In this document: positions 7,658-16,666 of the stretch, in pieces
Layout: every line of letters starts with the position of its first letter
How positions within the stretch are numbered: the first letter of the stretch is position 1
Assembly: GCA_947857085.1 (NCBI GenBank)
Contig: CANUDF010000012.1
Coordinates: 1 to 34,213, forward strand
Length of the DNA stretch: 34,213 bases
Source: Candidatus Gastranaerophilales bacterium
Lineage (GTDB): Bacteria > Cyanobacteriota > Vampirovibrionia > Gastranaerophilales > Gastranaerophilaceae
Direction: 5' to 3'
Notes under the pieces: generated by a model
Database searches by the model: none
What the model was told of the DNA's origin: nothing
Seen by the model: only the letters and a program-made list of their open reading frames with translations
Made by a program: the position numbers and the translations under genes

Positions 7658-8463
7658 AAAAAGAACGTTTAGACAAATACCTCACTGATTTAGGTTATTT
7701 TGAAACAAAAAGTAAGGCTTCCGCTGCAATACTTGCAGGTAATGTAAAAATTAACGATGAATATATTACAAAAGCAGGGTTTCAAATAAATTTGGAAAAA
7801 GATTATGATGTTGAAGTAAAGTCAATGCCTTTTGTATCAAGGGGCGGTTTTAAACTAAAAAAAGCGCTGGATACATTTCCTGTAAAAGTAAAGGACAGAA
7901 TTTGTTTTGATGCAGGAGCCTCAACCGGAGGTTTTACAGACTGCCTGCTGCAAAACGGAGCTAAATTTGTATATGCGGCAGATGTGGGATACGGGCAATT
8001 AGACTGGAAAATAAGGTCGGATAAAAGGGTCAAAACTATTGAAAAGACCAACCTTAGAATTTGCAAATATAATGATATCTATGAAACAAACGATACTGTG
8101 GCAGATTTTCTCGTAAGTGATCTTTCGTTTATCTCTCTTACAAAAGTATTGGATAATCTTAAAAAGCTTTTAAATCCTGAATTTCATGAAATGGTTTGTC
8201 TTATCAAACCGCAATTTGAAGCCGGAAAAGAAAAAGTAGAAAAAGGCGGGGTTGTAAAAGACAAAAAAATTCATAAAGAAGTTATTGAAAATGTCTTAAC
8301 TTACGCTCAACAGCTGGGATATTCAATTAAAGGCTTAACATATTCTTCAATAAAAGGCCCCTCTGGAAATATAGAATATCTTGTATGGCTTTCTACTGAA
8401 AAATGTAACAACCAATATGATATATCGCTTATTATCAATGAAGCATTTGAAAAGTTAAATTAA
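7654..8463 (+). CDS. tlyA: TlyA-family rRNA 2'-O-methyltransferase (S4 + FtsJ domains)
   Basis: TlyA methylates ribose 2'-OH groups of rRNA (C1409 of 16S and C1920 of 23S in known cases). The 269-residue protein has an N-terminal S4 RNA-binding domain (about 4-60, RLDKYLTDLGYFETKSKA) joined to a Rossmann methyltransferase of the FtsJ/RrmJ type. The SAM-binding loop is FDAGASTGGFTDCLL (about 85-99). Catalytic-type residues include Asp156 in VSDLSF and Lys185 in LIKPQFEAGKEK. It overlaps tatD by 4 bp and ends 5 bp before a convergent gene. Some TlyA homologues are reported as hemolysins, but the enzyme role is better supported. Confidence 0.93.
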   Translation: MKKERLDKYLTDLGYFETKSKASAAILAGNVKINDEYITKAGFQINLEKDYDVEVKSMPFVSRGGFKLKKALDTFPVKVKDRICFDAGASTGGFTDCLLQNGAKFVYAADVGYGQLDWKIRSDKRVKTIEKTNLRICKYNDIYETNDTVADFLVSDLSFISLTKVLDNLKKLLNPEFHEMVCLIKPQFEAGKEKVEKGGVVKDKKIHKEVIENVLTYAQQLGYSIKGLTYSSIKGPSGNIEYLVWLSTEKCNNQYDISLIINEAFEKLN

Positions 8464-8468
8464 ATACT

Positions 8469-8891
8469 TTAACCTTTAACGTTAATCGTAAAAGGTTTTA
8501 CATTAATATTTAAATCAATATAACGGAATATATTTAAAACTATACCGGGTTCAAAATAATAAACATTATTTGTAGGCGTAATTCTTAATAAAGAAGTTTT
8601 TGAATCCAGTTTAACAATAGATGCCAAAAATTCTTTATTTACAGCACTAAATAAGATATAACCCGTTTTAGATTGAATTTCTTCAATTTTAAAACGATTT
8701 GCATTAATACCGGCAATTGTTAAATAAAAAAGATTTTCCGCACTTACACCAAAAACTTTTGTACACTGCTCAAACGGAACATTTTGAACAGTAACAAGAG
8801 TACTTAAACTCACAGGCTGAGGTTCTGCCTGTGAACATACAGGAAAGAACATACATACTAATACTAAAAATATTTTTATAATTCTTGCCAT
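8469..8891 (-). CDS. Small exported hypothetical protein, 140 aa
   Basis: The N-terminus MARIIKIFLVLVCMFFPVCSQA is a clear Sec signal peptide with likely cleavage after Ala22. A lipobox is not convincing. The mature part of about 118 residues mixes strands and helices (a V-P-F-E-Q-C region, then alternating hydrophobic strands) and has one cysteine after the signal. No family is recognised. The gene starts 16 bp inside the 3' end of polA and is therefore probably co-transcribed with polA and coupled in translation, although its periplasmic product has no evident link to DNA replication. Confidence 0.7.
   Translation of the reverse strand: MARIIKIFLVLVCMFFPVCSQAEPQPVSLSTLVTVQNVPFEQCTKVFGVSAENLFYLTIAGINANRFKIEEIQSKTGYILFSAVNKEFLASIVKLDSKTSLLRITPTNNVYYFEPGIVLNIFRYIDLNINVKPFTINVKG
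8471..8497. terminator. Hairpin between convergent tlyA and the exported protein gene
   Basis: Arms 8471-8481 and 8487-8497 pair over 11 positions with one mismatch around a 5-nt loop. The hairpin overlaps the last codons of the minus-strand gene. A strong T-run is missing on both sides, so this is only a weak terminator candidate. Confidence 0.35.
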
Positions 8892-11746
8892 GACTCACCT
8901 ATATTAATATCAACTACCAATGGCACAGACAAAGGCTGATTCAATTCCATAGCCTCCTGAACAACAGTCTTTAAAGTTTCTATTTCAGATTTATCTGCCT
9001 CTATAACAAGCTCATCATGAACTTGAATTATCAATTTAGAATTCAAATTAAGCTCTTTCATTTTTTTATCTAAATCAACCATTGCTAATTTAATTAAATC
9101 AGCAGCCGTACCCTGCATAGGCTGATTTATTGCTGCACGTTTTGCAAATTCACGAAGCATACCATTTGAACTGTTTAATTCACCTGCTAAATACCTTTTT
9201 CTGCCGAAAGCAGTCTCTACATATCCTTTTTCTTCAACTGAAGCTACCATATCCTCCATATATTTTTTAACATTAGGATAAGTCTCAAAATATTTAGAAA
9301 TAAAATTTTCTGCATCTTCAACGGGAATATTTAATGATTTTGCAAGTCCGTATTTACTTTGTCCGTAAACAATACCAAAGTTTACAGCTTTTGCTTTGTA
9401 GCGCATTTCTTTGGTTACATCTTGAAGAGGAACATCAAATACCCTTGATGCTGTAATCTTATGGACATCTTCGCCTGATTTAAATGCATCTATTAAATGT
9501 TTATCTCCTGAAACATGAGCCAGCAGGCGTAATTCAATTTGAGAATAATCAGCTGAAAAAATCAAAGATTTCTCCCTGTTTTTAGGAATGAATGCCCTGC
9601 GGATTTTATTTCCCTCTTCAGAGCGAACCGGAATATTCTGTAAGTTTGGATTTGATGAAGATAATCTGCCTGTTGATGTAGTTGTCTGATTGTAAGTTGT
9701 GTGAATACGCCCGTCAACAGGACTTATAAGTTCCGGAAGAGCATCTGTATATGTAGATTTTAACTTAGAATACTTTCTGTATTCCAAAATCAATCTTGCA
9801 ATGTCATGTTCTAATGCAAGTTCTTCCAATACTTCAGCATTTGTAGAGTATTTTGTCTTTGTCCGCTTTTTAATAGGTTTTATCTGCAACTTTTCAAAAA
9901 GAATTTCTGCCACCTGTTTTGGAGAGGCAATATTAAAAGCTTCTCCGGCTATTTTATAAATTTTAAACTCAATAGAACGCAGCGCATCAGCCATTGAAGA
10001 AGATAATTTGTGAAGGTACGCAACATCTATTGAAATCCCTTCATATTCCATATCCCCGAGCACAATTGCAAGAGGAACTTCTATATCATAAAGTATTTTT
10101 AATTCTTTTTCATCTAGCCTGCATATCCAGAATCTTGTCAGTTCAAAAATAGTTGATAATATATCTGAAACGTAATCAACTGCATTTTCTATAGCAACAT
10201 TGACAATTTTCAAATTTGTTTTAGCATCTCTGGTATAAGGAACGATGTCATTCATAACATGGTCAACATTTTCAATTGACTGAACATCCAGAAGATGCGT
10301 TCTGCTAGGGTCTCTAACATAACTTGCAAGCAGAGTATCCATTACAATACCTTTTGCGTTTATTCCCAGAGTCCGTAAGAAATTATGCTCTATTTTAGCA
10401 TCATGAGTAGTTTTCTTTATATTTTCATTTTCAAAAACAGGTCTCAACGCTTCAATTACATCCTCTTGCTTCAATTGATTTTCAATGTAATGACCGGTCG
10501 GGATATAAAAAGTATAAGTAATATTTTTTTCAGTATCTGATATAATTTTTTTATCCTCTGAATAGGTAAAATCATCATTATAAGCAACTGCAATTCCATA
10601 TAAGCTCCCGCTTACAGCACTCTTAATATCACCCTCTGTACGGAATGCAATAATAGATTTTGACATTAATTTATCAACTAACTCTTTCAAATCTGCAGAA
10701 TCTGTGATTAACTTGGCTTCATAAAGCAATTCTTTCTTATTAATTTCAGCCTTTACAGCTTCAGCAAATAATCCGAGCTGAACTTGGCCCGCCTGAGGCA
10801 GATTCATTGCATCAACATCTCTGCTTGGTGTTGCAATTTTTGCTTCTTTATCAAAGGAATTTAGAATATTATCAATATTCTTCAAGAAACTGAAAAATTG
10901 AAGTTTTTTTAAAAATGCCGTAACTTTTGCAACATCAGGCAAAACAATATTTGTACTTGAAAAATCGAAATCAATATCTACATCACGTACTATAGTTGCA
11001 AGAAAATAACTTAATTTTGCCATTTCTATATCTGCGCAAAAACACTTTTTAATATTTTTTTCCTGAATATCTTCACAATTATCAATAATGTTTTGTAAAT
11101 GTCCGTATTTGGCTAGTAATTTTATTGCAGTTTTATCACCGATACCCTTTACACCCGGTATATTATCAGAAGAATCACCGCGAAGACTTTTATAATCAAC
11201 TACTTGATCTGGATAAACTCCAAGTTTTTCATATACACTATCCCAGTTATATTCCTTTAATTCACCTTTTGAAGGAATAATTACCTTAACACATCCATCC
11301 TTATCAACAAGCTGAAATGCATCCTGATCTCCGGTTAATATTAAGACTTTATGGCCCAACTCACAGGCCTGCTTTGAAATAGTACCGATAACATCGTCAG
11401 CTTCGTAACCCTCTTTTGTATAAATCGGAATATTAAAAGCATCAAGCCCCTCATAGATTAAATTCATCTGAGAGCGCATATTATCCGGCATAGCTTCCCT
11501 ATTTGCCTTATACTCAGAATATTTTTCCACGCGAAAAGTTTGATGACTCACATCAAAAGCAACACATATAGCGTCAGGGTGCAAATTTTTATTTTTAAGC
11601 AAATCAAAAATAGCTTTAAAAAATCCAAATACAGCCCATGTAGGAACCCCTTCAGATGTTTTCATATTTGTTCGTTCAAGGGCAAAAAATTGCCTGAATG
11701 CCAGAGCATGACCATCAATTAGTATTAAAGTTTTCTGTTTTTCCAT
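8876..11746 (-). CDS. polA: DNA polymerase I
   Basis: PolA fills gaps and removes RNA primers. The 956 residues cover three parts. The 5'-nuclease (about 5-290) has DGHALAFRQFF, YEADDVIGTI, TGDQDAFQLVD and RGDSSDNIPGVKGIGDKTA. The middle 3'-5' exonuclease-like part (about 340-540) looks degenerate: the DxE motif reads FRTE and the second-motif Asp aligns to Glu. The polymerase has motif A DYSQIELRLLAH (Asp733), motif B KAVNFGIVYGQSKYG and motif C VHDELVIEAD. Proofreading is probably lost, as in several other bacterial PolA enzymes. The ATG at 11746 follows GGGA at good spacing and is preferred over an in-frame TTG at 11752. The gene starts 18 nt after clpX. Confidence 0.97.
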   Translation of the reverse strand: MEKQKTLILIDGHALAFRQFFALERTNMKTSEGVPTWAVFGFFKAIFDLLKNKNLHPDAICVAFDVSHQTFRVEKYSEYKANREAMPDNMRSQMNLIYEGLDAFNIPIYTKEGYEADDVIGTISKQACELGHKVLILTGDQDAFQLVDKDGCVKVIIPSKGELKEYNWDSVYEKLGVYPDQVVDYKSLRGDSSDNIPGVKGIGDKTAIKLLAKYGHLQNIIDNCEDIQEKNIKKCFCADIEMAKLSYFLATIVRDVDIDFDFSSTNIVLPDVAKVTAFLKKLQFFSFLKNIDNILNSFDKEAKIATPSRDVDAMNLPQAGQVQLGLFAEAVKAEINKKELLYEAKLITDSADLKELVDKLMSKSIIAFRTEGDIKSAVSGSLYGIAVAYNDDFTYSEDKKIISDTEKNITYTFYIPTGHYIENQLKQEDVIEALRPVFENENIKKTTHDAKIEHNFLRTLGINAKGIVMDTLLASYVRDPSRTHLLDVQSIENVDHVMNDIVPYTRDAKTNLKIVNVAIENAVDYVSDILSTIFELTRFWICRLDEKELKILYDIEVPLAIVLGDMEYEGISIDVAYLHKLSSSMADALRSIEFKIYKIAGEAFNIASPKQVAEILFEKLQIKPIKKRTKTKYSTNAEVLEELALEHDIARLILEYRKYSKLKSTYTDALPELISPVDGRIHTTYNQTTTSTGRLSSSNPNLQNIPVRSEEGNKIRRAFIPKNREKSLIFSADYSQIELRLLAHVSGDKHLIDAFKSGEDVHKITASRVFDVPLQDVTKEMRYKAKAVNFGIVYGQSKYGLAKSLNIPVEDAENFISKYFETYPNVKKYMEDMVASVEEKGYVETAFGRKRYLAGELNSSNGMLREFAKRAAINQPMQGTAADLIKLAMVDLDKKMKELNLNSKLIIQVHDELVIEADKSEIETLKTVVQEAMELNQPLSVPLVVDINIGESWQEL

Positions 11747-11764
11747 ACACAATCCCGCAAAAAA

Positions 11765-13075
11765 CTATGCGATTATTTCTTCCCCGCCATCATTTCTCTT
11801 TGTAGGAAGCTTAATCAACTCTGCTGAATTTCTGTTTTTAACAGCATCAGCTGTAACAACATATTTTTCCATATTTTCTTTAGTTGGAACATCATACATA
11901 ACATCCAGCATAATCTCTTCAACAATAGATCTTAAAGCTCTTGCACCTGTCTTGCGTTTCATTGCTTCCTGCGCGATTAAATCTATTGCATCAGGTTCGA
12001 ATTCAAGATCTACGCCATCCATTTTTAATAGACATTGATACTGCTTTACAATAGCATTTTTAGGTTCAGTAAGTATCATTTTTAATGTCTTTTCATTCAG
12101 CTGGTCAAGAACAGCATATGTAGGAATACGACCTATAAATTCAGGTATCAGACCAAACTTTAGCAAATCTTCAGGCTGTAATTTTTTAAGCATTCTGTTT
12201 GCATTTGCTTCTTTTTCAGCCTGAGACATAGGAGCTTTAGCCCCGAAACCAACTGTATTTCCCTCACCGGCGCGCCTTTCAACAATTTTTTCCAGCCCTA
12301 CAAAAGCTCCGCCGACAATAAATAATATATTGCTTGTATCAATTTCAATGAATTCCTGATGAGGATGTTTTCTACCGCCTTGCGGAGGAACATGAGCAAC
12401 AGTACCTTCTATCATTTTCAATAGAGCCTGCTGAACGCCTTCACCTGAAACATCACGGGTAATTGATGTATTTTCTGATTTTCTTGAAATCTTATCGATT
12501 TCGTCTATATAAATAATACCTCTTTCTGCTTTAGAAGCATCAAATTCAGCATTTTGATACAAGCGAAGAAGAATATTTTCAACGTCATCACCAACATAAC
12601 CGGCTTCTGTAAGTGTTGTTGCATCAGCAACAGCAAAAGGCACATCAAGCATTTTGGCAAGTGTTTGTGCAAGAAGTGTTTTACCGGAACCTGTAGGCCC
12701 TACAAGAAGAATATTAGATTTTTGTATCTCAACACTATCTTTAGCATTTGCAGATTTATTGTGTTTTAAACGCTTATAGTGGTTATAAACGGCAACTGAC
12801 AGCACCTTTTTAGCTTCGTCCTGACCAACAATATATTGATCAAGATATTCTTTAATTTCATGAGGTTTTGGAATAGGTTTTTCAGAATTAGTTTCCTCTG
12901 CACCTGCACCATCTTTATCTTTAGCCTCAAAAAATTCTTCATCAAGAATTTCATTACAAAGCTCTACACATTCATCGCAAATATAAACCTCAGGTCCGGC
13001 TATTAATTTTTTAACCTGATCTTGAGATTTTCCACAAAATGAACATTTTAATCTGCTGTCATCATGTTTAGGCAT
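11765..13075 (-). CDS. clpX: ClpX, ATP-dependent unfoldase of the ClpXP protease
   Basis: ClpX is an AAA+ hexamer that unfolds tagged proteins and feeds them to ClpP. At 436 residues the length is standard. The N-terminal C4 zinc domain shows CSFCGKSQ and ICDECVELC. Walker A is [14 protein letters not shown], the pore loop GYVG appears in [12 protein letters not shown], Walker B is [13 protein letters not shown], and the RKH loop appears in [12 protein letters not shown] substrate-contact motif follows (GFGAK). It lies 19 nt downstream of clpP on the same strand, in the classical tig-clpP-clpX order, so the partner is present. Confidence 0.98.
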   Translation of the reverse strand: MPKHDDSRLKCSFCGKSQDQVKKLIAGPEVYICDECVELCNEILDEEFFEAKDKDGAGAEETNSEKPIPKPHEIKEYLDQYIVGQDEAKKVLSVAVYNHYKRLKHNKSANAKDSVEIQKSNILLVGPTGSGKTLLAQTLAKMLDVPFAVADATTLTEAGYVGDDVENILLRLYQNAEFDASKAERGIIYIDEIDKISRKSENTSITRDVSGEGVQQALLKMIEGTVAHVPPQGGRKHPHQEFIEIDTSNILFIVGGAFVGLEKIVERRAGEGNTVGFGAKAPMSQAEKEANANRMLKKLQPEDLLKFGLIPEFIGRIPTYAVLDQLNEKTLKMILTEPKNAIVKQYQCLLKMDGVDLEFEPDAIDLIAQEAMKRKTGARALRSIVEEIMLDVMYDVPTKENMEKYVVTADAVKNRNSAELIKLPTKRNDGGEEIIA

Positions 13076-13094
13076 TATTTATATTCTCCAACAA

Positions 13095-13688
13095 TTATCC
13101 TTTTACCACATCGCGTGAAACAACTTTATCAATCATACCGTATTCAAGAGCTTCTTGAGGTGTCATAATGTAATCACGATCAGTATCTTTTTCAATCTTT
13201 TTCAGAGATTGACCAGTGTTTGCCGCCAGAATTTCATTCAAGCTTTTCTTAATTCTGATTATTTCAGCGGCTTGAATTTCAATATCGGTTGCCTGTCCTT
13301 GAGCTCCGCCTAAAGGCTGGTGAATTAACACTCTGGAATGCGGCAATGCCATTCTTTTACCTTTAGCACCTGCTGAAAGGAGAAATGCACCCATTGAAGC
13401 AGCCTGCCCGAGACAAATAGTTGAAACATCAGCTCTTATGTGCTGCATAGTATCATAAATTGCAAATCCCGCAGTAACACTTCCGCCCGGACTATTAATG
13501 TATAGCATTATATCTTTTTCAGGATTTTCACTGTCTAATAATAACATTTGGGCGACAATTAAGTTCGCAACCATATCATCTATAGGTGTTCCCAAAAATA
13601 TGATTCTTTCTCTCAAAAGTCTTGAGAATATATCAAAAGAACGTTCACCGCGACTAGATTGTTCAATTACCACAGGTACAAAGCTCAT
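13095..13688 (-). CDS. clpP: ClpP, ATP-dependent protease proteolytic subunit
   Basis: ClpP is the tetradecameric serine protease of ClpXP. The 197-residue product has the Ser-His-Asp triad: Ser in [14 protein letters not shown], His in [14 protein letters not shown] and Asp in the [13 protein letters not shown] segment. The N-terminal propeptide region ([25 protein letters not shown]) is typical. It sits between tig and clpX with short gaps (38 and 19 nt), suggesting a single message. GGAAAT just before the ATG serves as the ribosome binding site. Confidence 0.98.
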   Translation of the reverse strand: MSFVPVVIEQSSRGERSFDIFSRLLRERIIFLGTPIDDMVANLIVAQMLLLDSENPEKDIMLYINSPGGSVTAGFAIYDTMQHIRADVSTICLGQAASMGAFLLSAGAKGKRMALPHSRVLIHQPLGGAQGQATDIEIQAAEIIRIKKSLNEILAANTGQSLKKIEKDTDRDYIMTPQEALEYGMIDKVVSRDVVKG

Positions 13689-13726
13689 GATTAATTTCCT
13701 TTCTTATATAATTATAACATTTATGT

Positions 13727-15052
13727 TTATTTGGTTTCAACTTTTGCTTTTTTAGGAGCAACAATTTCTACATTATTATTGCTTACCAGATAATCTCTAA
13801 CTTTATCATTTAAAGCTTGTTGAGAAATAGAACCAAGCATATCAGGATTTTGACCTAATTGTTTCAAAACATCCTGCTGCTGCATACCATACATAGCTGC
13901 AAGTTCAGCAAATTTATTTTCAATATCTTTGGATTCTAACTTTATATTTTCAACTTTTGCAATTTTGTCAATTACAAGTGAATTTTTAATTCTGCGAACA
14001 GCATCATCTTTTAATGTGTCCTCAAGATGATCTTCACCGCCCTGTGCCTTAACCAAGGCATCCCAATCAATACCCTGATAAGCAAGTCTCTGTTTATAGT
14101 CACCTTTTAATGATTCGACTTCACGATTTATCATAGACTGCGGGATATCAACTTTAGCTGCGTCAATAACAGCTTTAAAAATTTCATTTTCAGAGTTTTG
14201 TTTATTAGTTCTTTCTCTCTGAGTTTCAAGATATTTTTTTACATCAGCTTTTAAATCATCGACTGTCTTGAACGGACCGACCTTTTGAGCAAAAGCGTCA
14301 TTAAGTTCCGGCAGAATTCTTTCTTTAATTTCGTGAATTTTAATTTTAAAAACAGCAGGCTGACCTTTTAGTTTTTCATCGTGATATTCTTCAGGGAATG
14401 TTACGTTAATTTCAAATTCATCATTAACATTTTTGCCAACAATTTGTTCTGCAAATCCCGGGATAAAATTTGAATTACCTAAATCAAGCGCATAGTTTTT
14501 ACCTTCACCGCCTGCAATTTTTTCACCGTTTGCAAACCCTTCAAAGTCAATAACTGCTGTATCTGTATTATTAGCCGGTCTATTTACAACCAACTCCATT
14601 GCAGAATGCTGTTTTAACAAATTTTCTATTGACTTTTCTTCTGCATCTTCCGGAATAGGTGAATCTTCAACTTTTAAACTCAATCCTTTATAGTCACCCA
14701 GAGTAACTTCGGGACGGGTTTCAACCTGAACTTTAACAGTTAAATCTTTACCTATCTCAAAATCATAAGATGTTATTGCCGGCTGGGTAATTACATCTAA
14801 TTTATTTTCTTCGATAGCCTGAGCTATAGTTCTTGGCATCAAAGACTCAATTGCTTCAATTTTTATTCTTTCTGTACCCACATGTTTTTCTACAATAGGT
14901 CTTGGAGCCTTTCCTTTTCTAAATCCGTCAATATTTACGTATTGAGAAATCTTGCTAACGGCCCTGTTATAAGCATCAGCAGCTTCTTTAGCCGGTATAA
15001 CTATTTCAAGATTCACTACATTATCTTTTTCATTTTGCAAATTAACTTTCAT
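13727..15052 (-). CDS. tig: Trigger factor, ribosome-associated chaperone and prolyl isomerase
   Basis: Trigger factor binds the ribosome exit tunnel and shields nascent chains. The 441 residues give the normal three-part structure: the ribosome-binding domain with the signature GFRKGKAPRPIVEKHVG (about 44-60), an FKBP-type isomerase domain (about 155-240, DTAVIDFEGF and FIPGFAEQIVG) and the helical C-terminal chaperone arms (about 250-430). AAAGGAAA precedes the ATG at 15052. It is the first gene of the minus-strand tig-clpP-clpX-polA run. Confidence 0.97.
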   Translation of the reverse strand: MKVNLQNEKDNVVNLEIVIPAKEAADAYNRAVSKISQYVNIDGFRKGKAPRPIVEKHVGTERIKIEAIESLMPRTIAQAIEENKLDVITQPAITSYDFEIGKDLTVKVQVETRPEVTLGDYKGLSLKVEDSPIPEDAEEKSIENLLKQHSAMELVVNRPANNTDTAVIDFEGFANGEKIAGGEGKNYALDLGNSNFIPGFAEQIVGKNVNDEFEINVTFPEEYHDEKLKGQPAVFKIKIHEIKERILPELNDAFAQKVGPFKTVDDLKADVKKYLETQRERTNKQNSENEIFKAVIDAAKVDIPQSMINREVESLKGDYKQRLAYQGIDWDALVKAQGGEDHLEDTLKDDAVRRIKNSLVIDKIAKVENIKLESKDIENKFAELAAMYGMQQQDVLKQLGQNPDMLGSISQQALNDKVRDYLVSNNNVEIVAPKKAKVETK

Positions 15053-15187
15053 TTGTTTTTCCTTTATATAACTACATGTATCTTTCCAGATTATACATCA
15101 AAAAAGATTATGTGCAAGTCATTCAAAGGTATGAAATCAAATATCAGCAGGCTTAATCCGGAGTGTAAAACACATGCCGGCATTTTA

Positions 15188-15196
15188 TGATAAAAT
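15188..15196 (+). promoter_or_regulatory. Extended -10 promoter of the acyltransferase operon
   Basis: TGA-TAAAAT (15188-15196) is an extended -10 placed 7 nt before the ATG at 15204, another leaderless-type arrangement. It lies inside the longer reading frame that begins at 15174, which argues against the longer start. Confidence 0.5.
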
Positions 15197-15203
15197 AATA
15201 CGT

Positions 15204-15875
15204 ATGGTAAGGTTGATTAATAAAGACAACGTAGATAAAATTGCAAATATTGTTTATTCTATTCTCAGAGTACAGGAATTATTCACACATATTATTGAAA
15301 TAAACAATCCTGAACTTAAGCCATGCATTTATGCTATGTGGCATGGTAATCAGTTTTCAATCCACGGTATTGAAGACAAGGCTCATTTAAATGTTCTTAT
15401 AAGCAACTCTGCCGACGGAGAAATTATTACAAAAACAGTAGAAAAATGGGGATTTAAAGTTGTAAGAGGCTCATCAGCTAGAAAAGGCTGTGTTTCATCT
15501 ACAATGCAGCTTATGTCCAGATTAAAAGATGGTGAATGTGCCGCAATTATGGTTGACGGTCCGAGAGGACCTTTACATACGGTAAAAGGCGGTGCTATAA
15601 AACTCGCAAAGGAAACAGGGGCACCTATTGTTCCAATGCACTGGTATTCTCCACAAAAAACATTTATTTCATTGCCTTCCTGGGACAAAATGACTGTACC
15701 TTTCGGATTTTGCCGGATAATTAATATTTATGGCGATCCGATATATGTAAATGAAACCGATGACGAGAATGAAGTTGCGGAAAAAATAAAAGCATCATTT
15801 AATGATATTGAAAAACGAGCTCCTGAAGAATATGAAAAGGCCAGAAAGCTGAAATTATGGAGAAGGAAAAAATAA
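15204..15875 (+). CDS. DUF374-type lysophospholipid / lipid A-like acyltransferase
   Basis: The product (223 residues from this start) matches the DUF374 branch of the lysophospholipid acyltransferase superfamily, which transfers acyl chains to lipid or lipid A-like acceptors at the inner membrane. Visible blocks are AMWHGNQFSI, ISNSADGEIITKTVEKWGF, VRGSSARKG and MVDGPRGPLHTVKGGAIKLAKETGAPIVPMHW. His in WHGNQ is a likely catalytic residue. The start at 15204 (MVRLINKDN) is chosen because the in-frame ATG at 15174 precedes an extended -10 box; the longer form would add 10 residues. The gene overlaps the next one by 19 bp. Its presence fits a diderm envelope. The true acceptor is unknown. Confidence 0.85.
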   Translation: MVRLINKDNVDKIANIVYSILRVQELFTHIIEINNPELKPCIYAMWHGNQFSIHGIEDKAHLNVLISNSADGEIITKTVEKWGFKVVRGSSARKGCVSSTMQLMSRLKDGECAAIMVDGPRGPLHTVKGGAIKLAKETGAPIVPMHWYSPQKTFISLPSWDKMTVPFGFCRIINIYGDPIYVNETDDENEVAEKIKASFNDIEKRAPEEYEKARKLKLWRRKK

Positions 15876-16666
15876 ATATATCTGCTGTTCAGATGTGTGC
15901 AGCCATAGGAGATAAACAATCTAACTTTGAAAAAATAGTAAAATTAGTTTCGCATATTAAGAATACTGATTTTATTATTTTACCTGAAGTATGGAATGTC
16001 GGATGGTCTTGTATGGATTTCCGCCAACATGCTGAAAGTCTTGATAGTAGTGAAACTATACATTTGTTATCAGAGCTTGCAAAACTAAAAAATACCAATA
16101 TAATAGGCGGAAGTTTTATACAAAAAACAGGAGAAAACTTTTATAATACTACACCTGTTATAAAACGAAACGGTGATTTAGCAGCGGTTTATAACAAAAT
16201 GCATTTGTATTCTTATTACGGCTGCAATGAAAATAAATATATAACAGCAGGCGACTCGCCTGTTATGATTAATATTGAGGGAATTAACATAGGGTTAACA
16301 ATATGTTATGATATCAGATTTCCTGAACTATACAGAGCTTATAGAAAAGCAGGTGCTGATATTTTAGTTAACTGTGCTGCCTGGGCTTCAACAAAACCTA
16401 TTCCATGGGAAATGATGACGAAATCAAGAGCAATTGAAAATCAAACATATATGGTTGCTGTTAACCAGTACGGGCCTATGAAAAATAATGAAACAAATCT
16501 TGGACATTCAAGGATTATTGATTATAATGGTAATGTTATTTCAGAAATTCTTGAAGGCGAAGGGGTAATACAAGCAGACTTAACCCTTAATGATATGTAT
16601 GAGTTTCGAAATAAATGTACAGTTTTGAAAGATATTAAAAATTCTTATGAGGTAATAAGCATATGA
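15857..16666 (+). CDS. Carbon-nitrogen hydrolase (nitrilase superfamily, Nit2/omega-amidase-like)
   Basis: Nitrilase-superfamily enzymes cleave non-peptide C-N bonds with a Glu-Lys-Cys triad. All three are visible in 269 residues: Glu44 in ILPEVWNVGW, Lys114 in VYNKMHLYSYYG and Cys150 in GLTICYDIRFPELYR. The motif around the cysteine (CYDIRFPELYRAYRKAGAD) is closest to the Nit2/YafV omega-amidase group, which deamidates alpha-ketoglutaramate or alpha-ketosuccinamate. The specific substrate is inferred. No membrane segments are seen, so apolipoprotein N-acyltransferase (Lnt) is excluded. The gene overlaps its upstream neighbour by 19 bp and dacB downstream by 4 bp (ATGA). Confidence 0.9.
   Translation: MEKEKINISAVQMCAAIGDKQSNFEKIVKLVSHIKNTDFIILPEVWNVGWSCMDFRQHAESLDSSETIHLLSELAKLKNTNIIGGSFIQKTGENFYNTTPVIKRNGDLAAVYNKMHLYSYYGCNENKYITAGDSPVMINIEGINIGLTICYDIRFPELYRAYRKAGADILVNCAAWASTKPIPWEMMTKSRAIENQTYMVAVNQYGPMKNNETNLGHSRIIDYNGNVISEILEGEGVIQADLTLNDMYEFRNKCTVLKDIKNSYEVISI

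Noticed and set aside
14882-15190. Plus-strand ORF of 102 codons across the tig start region
   Set aside because: Mostly antisense to the conserved trigger factor N-terminus, no ribosome binding site, and its translation has no family character.
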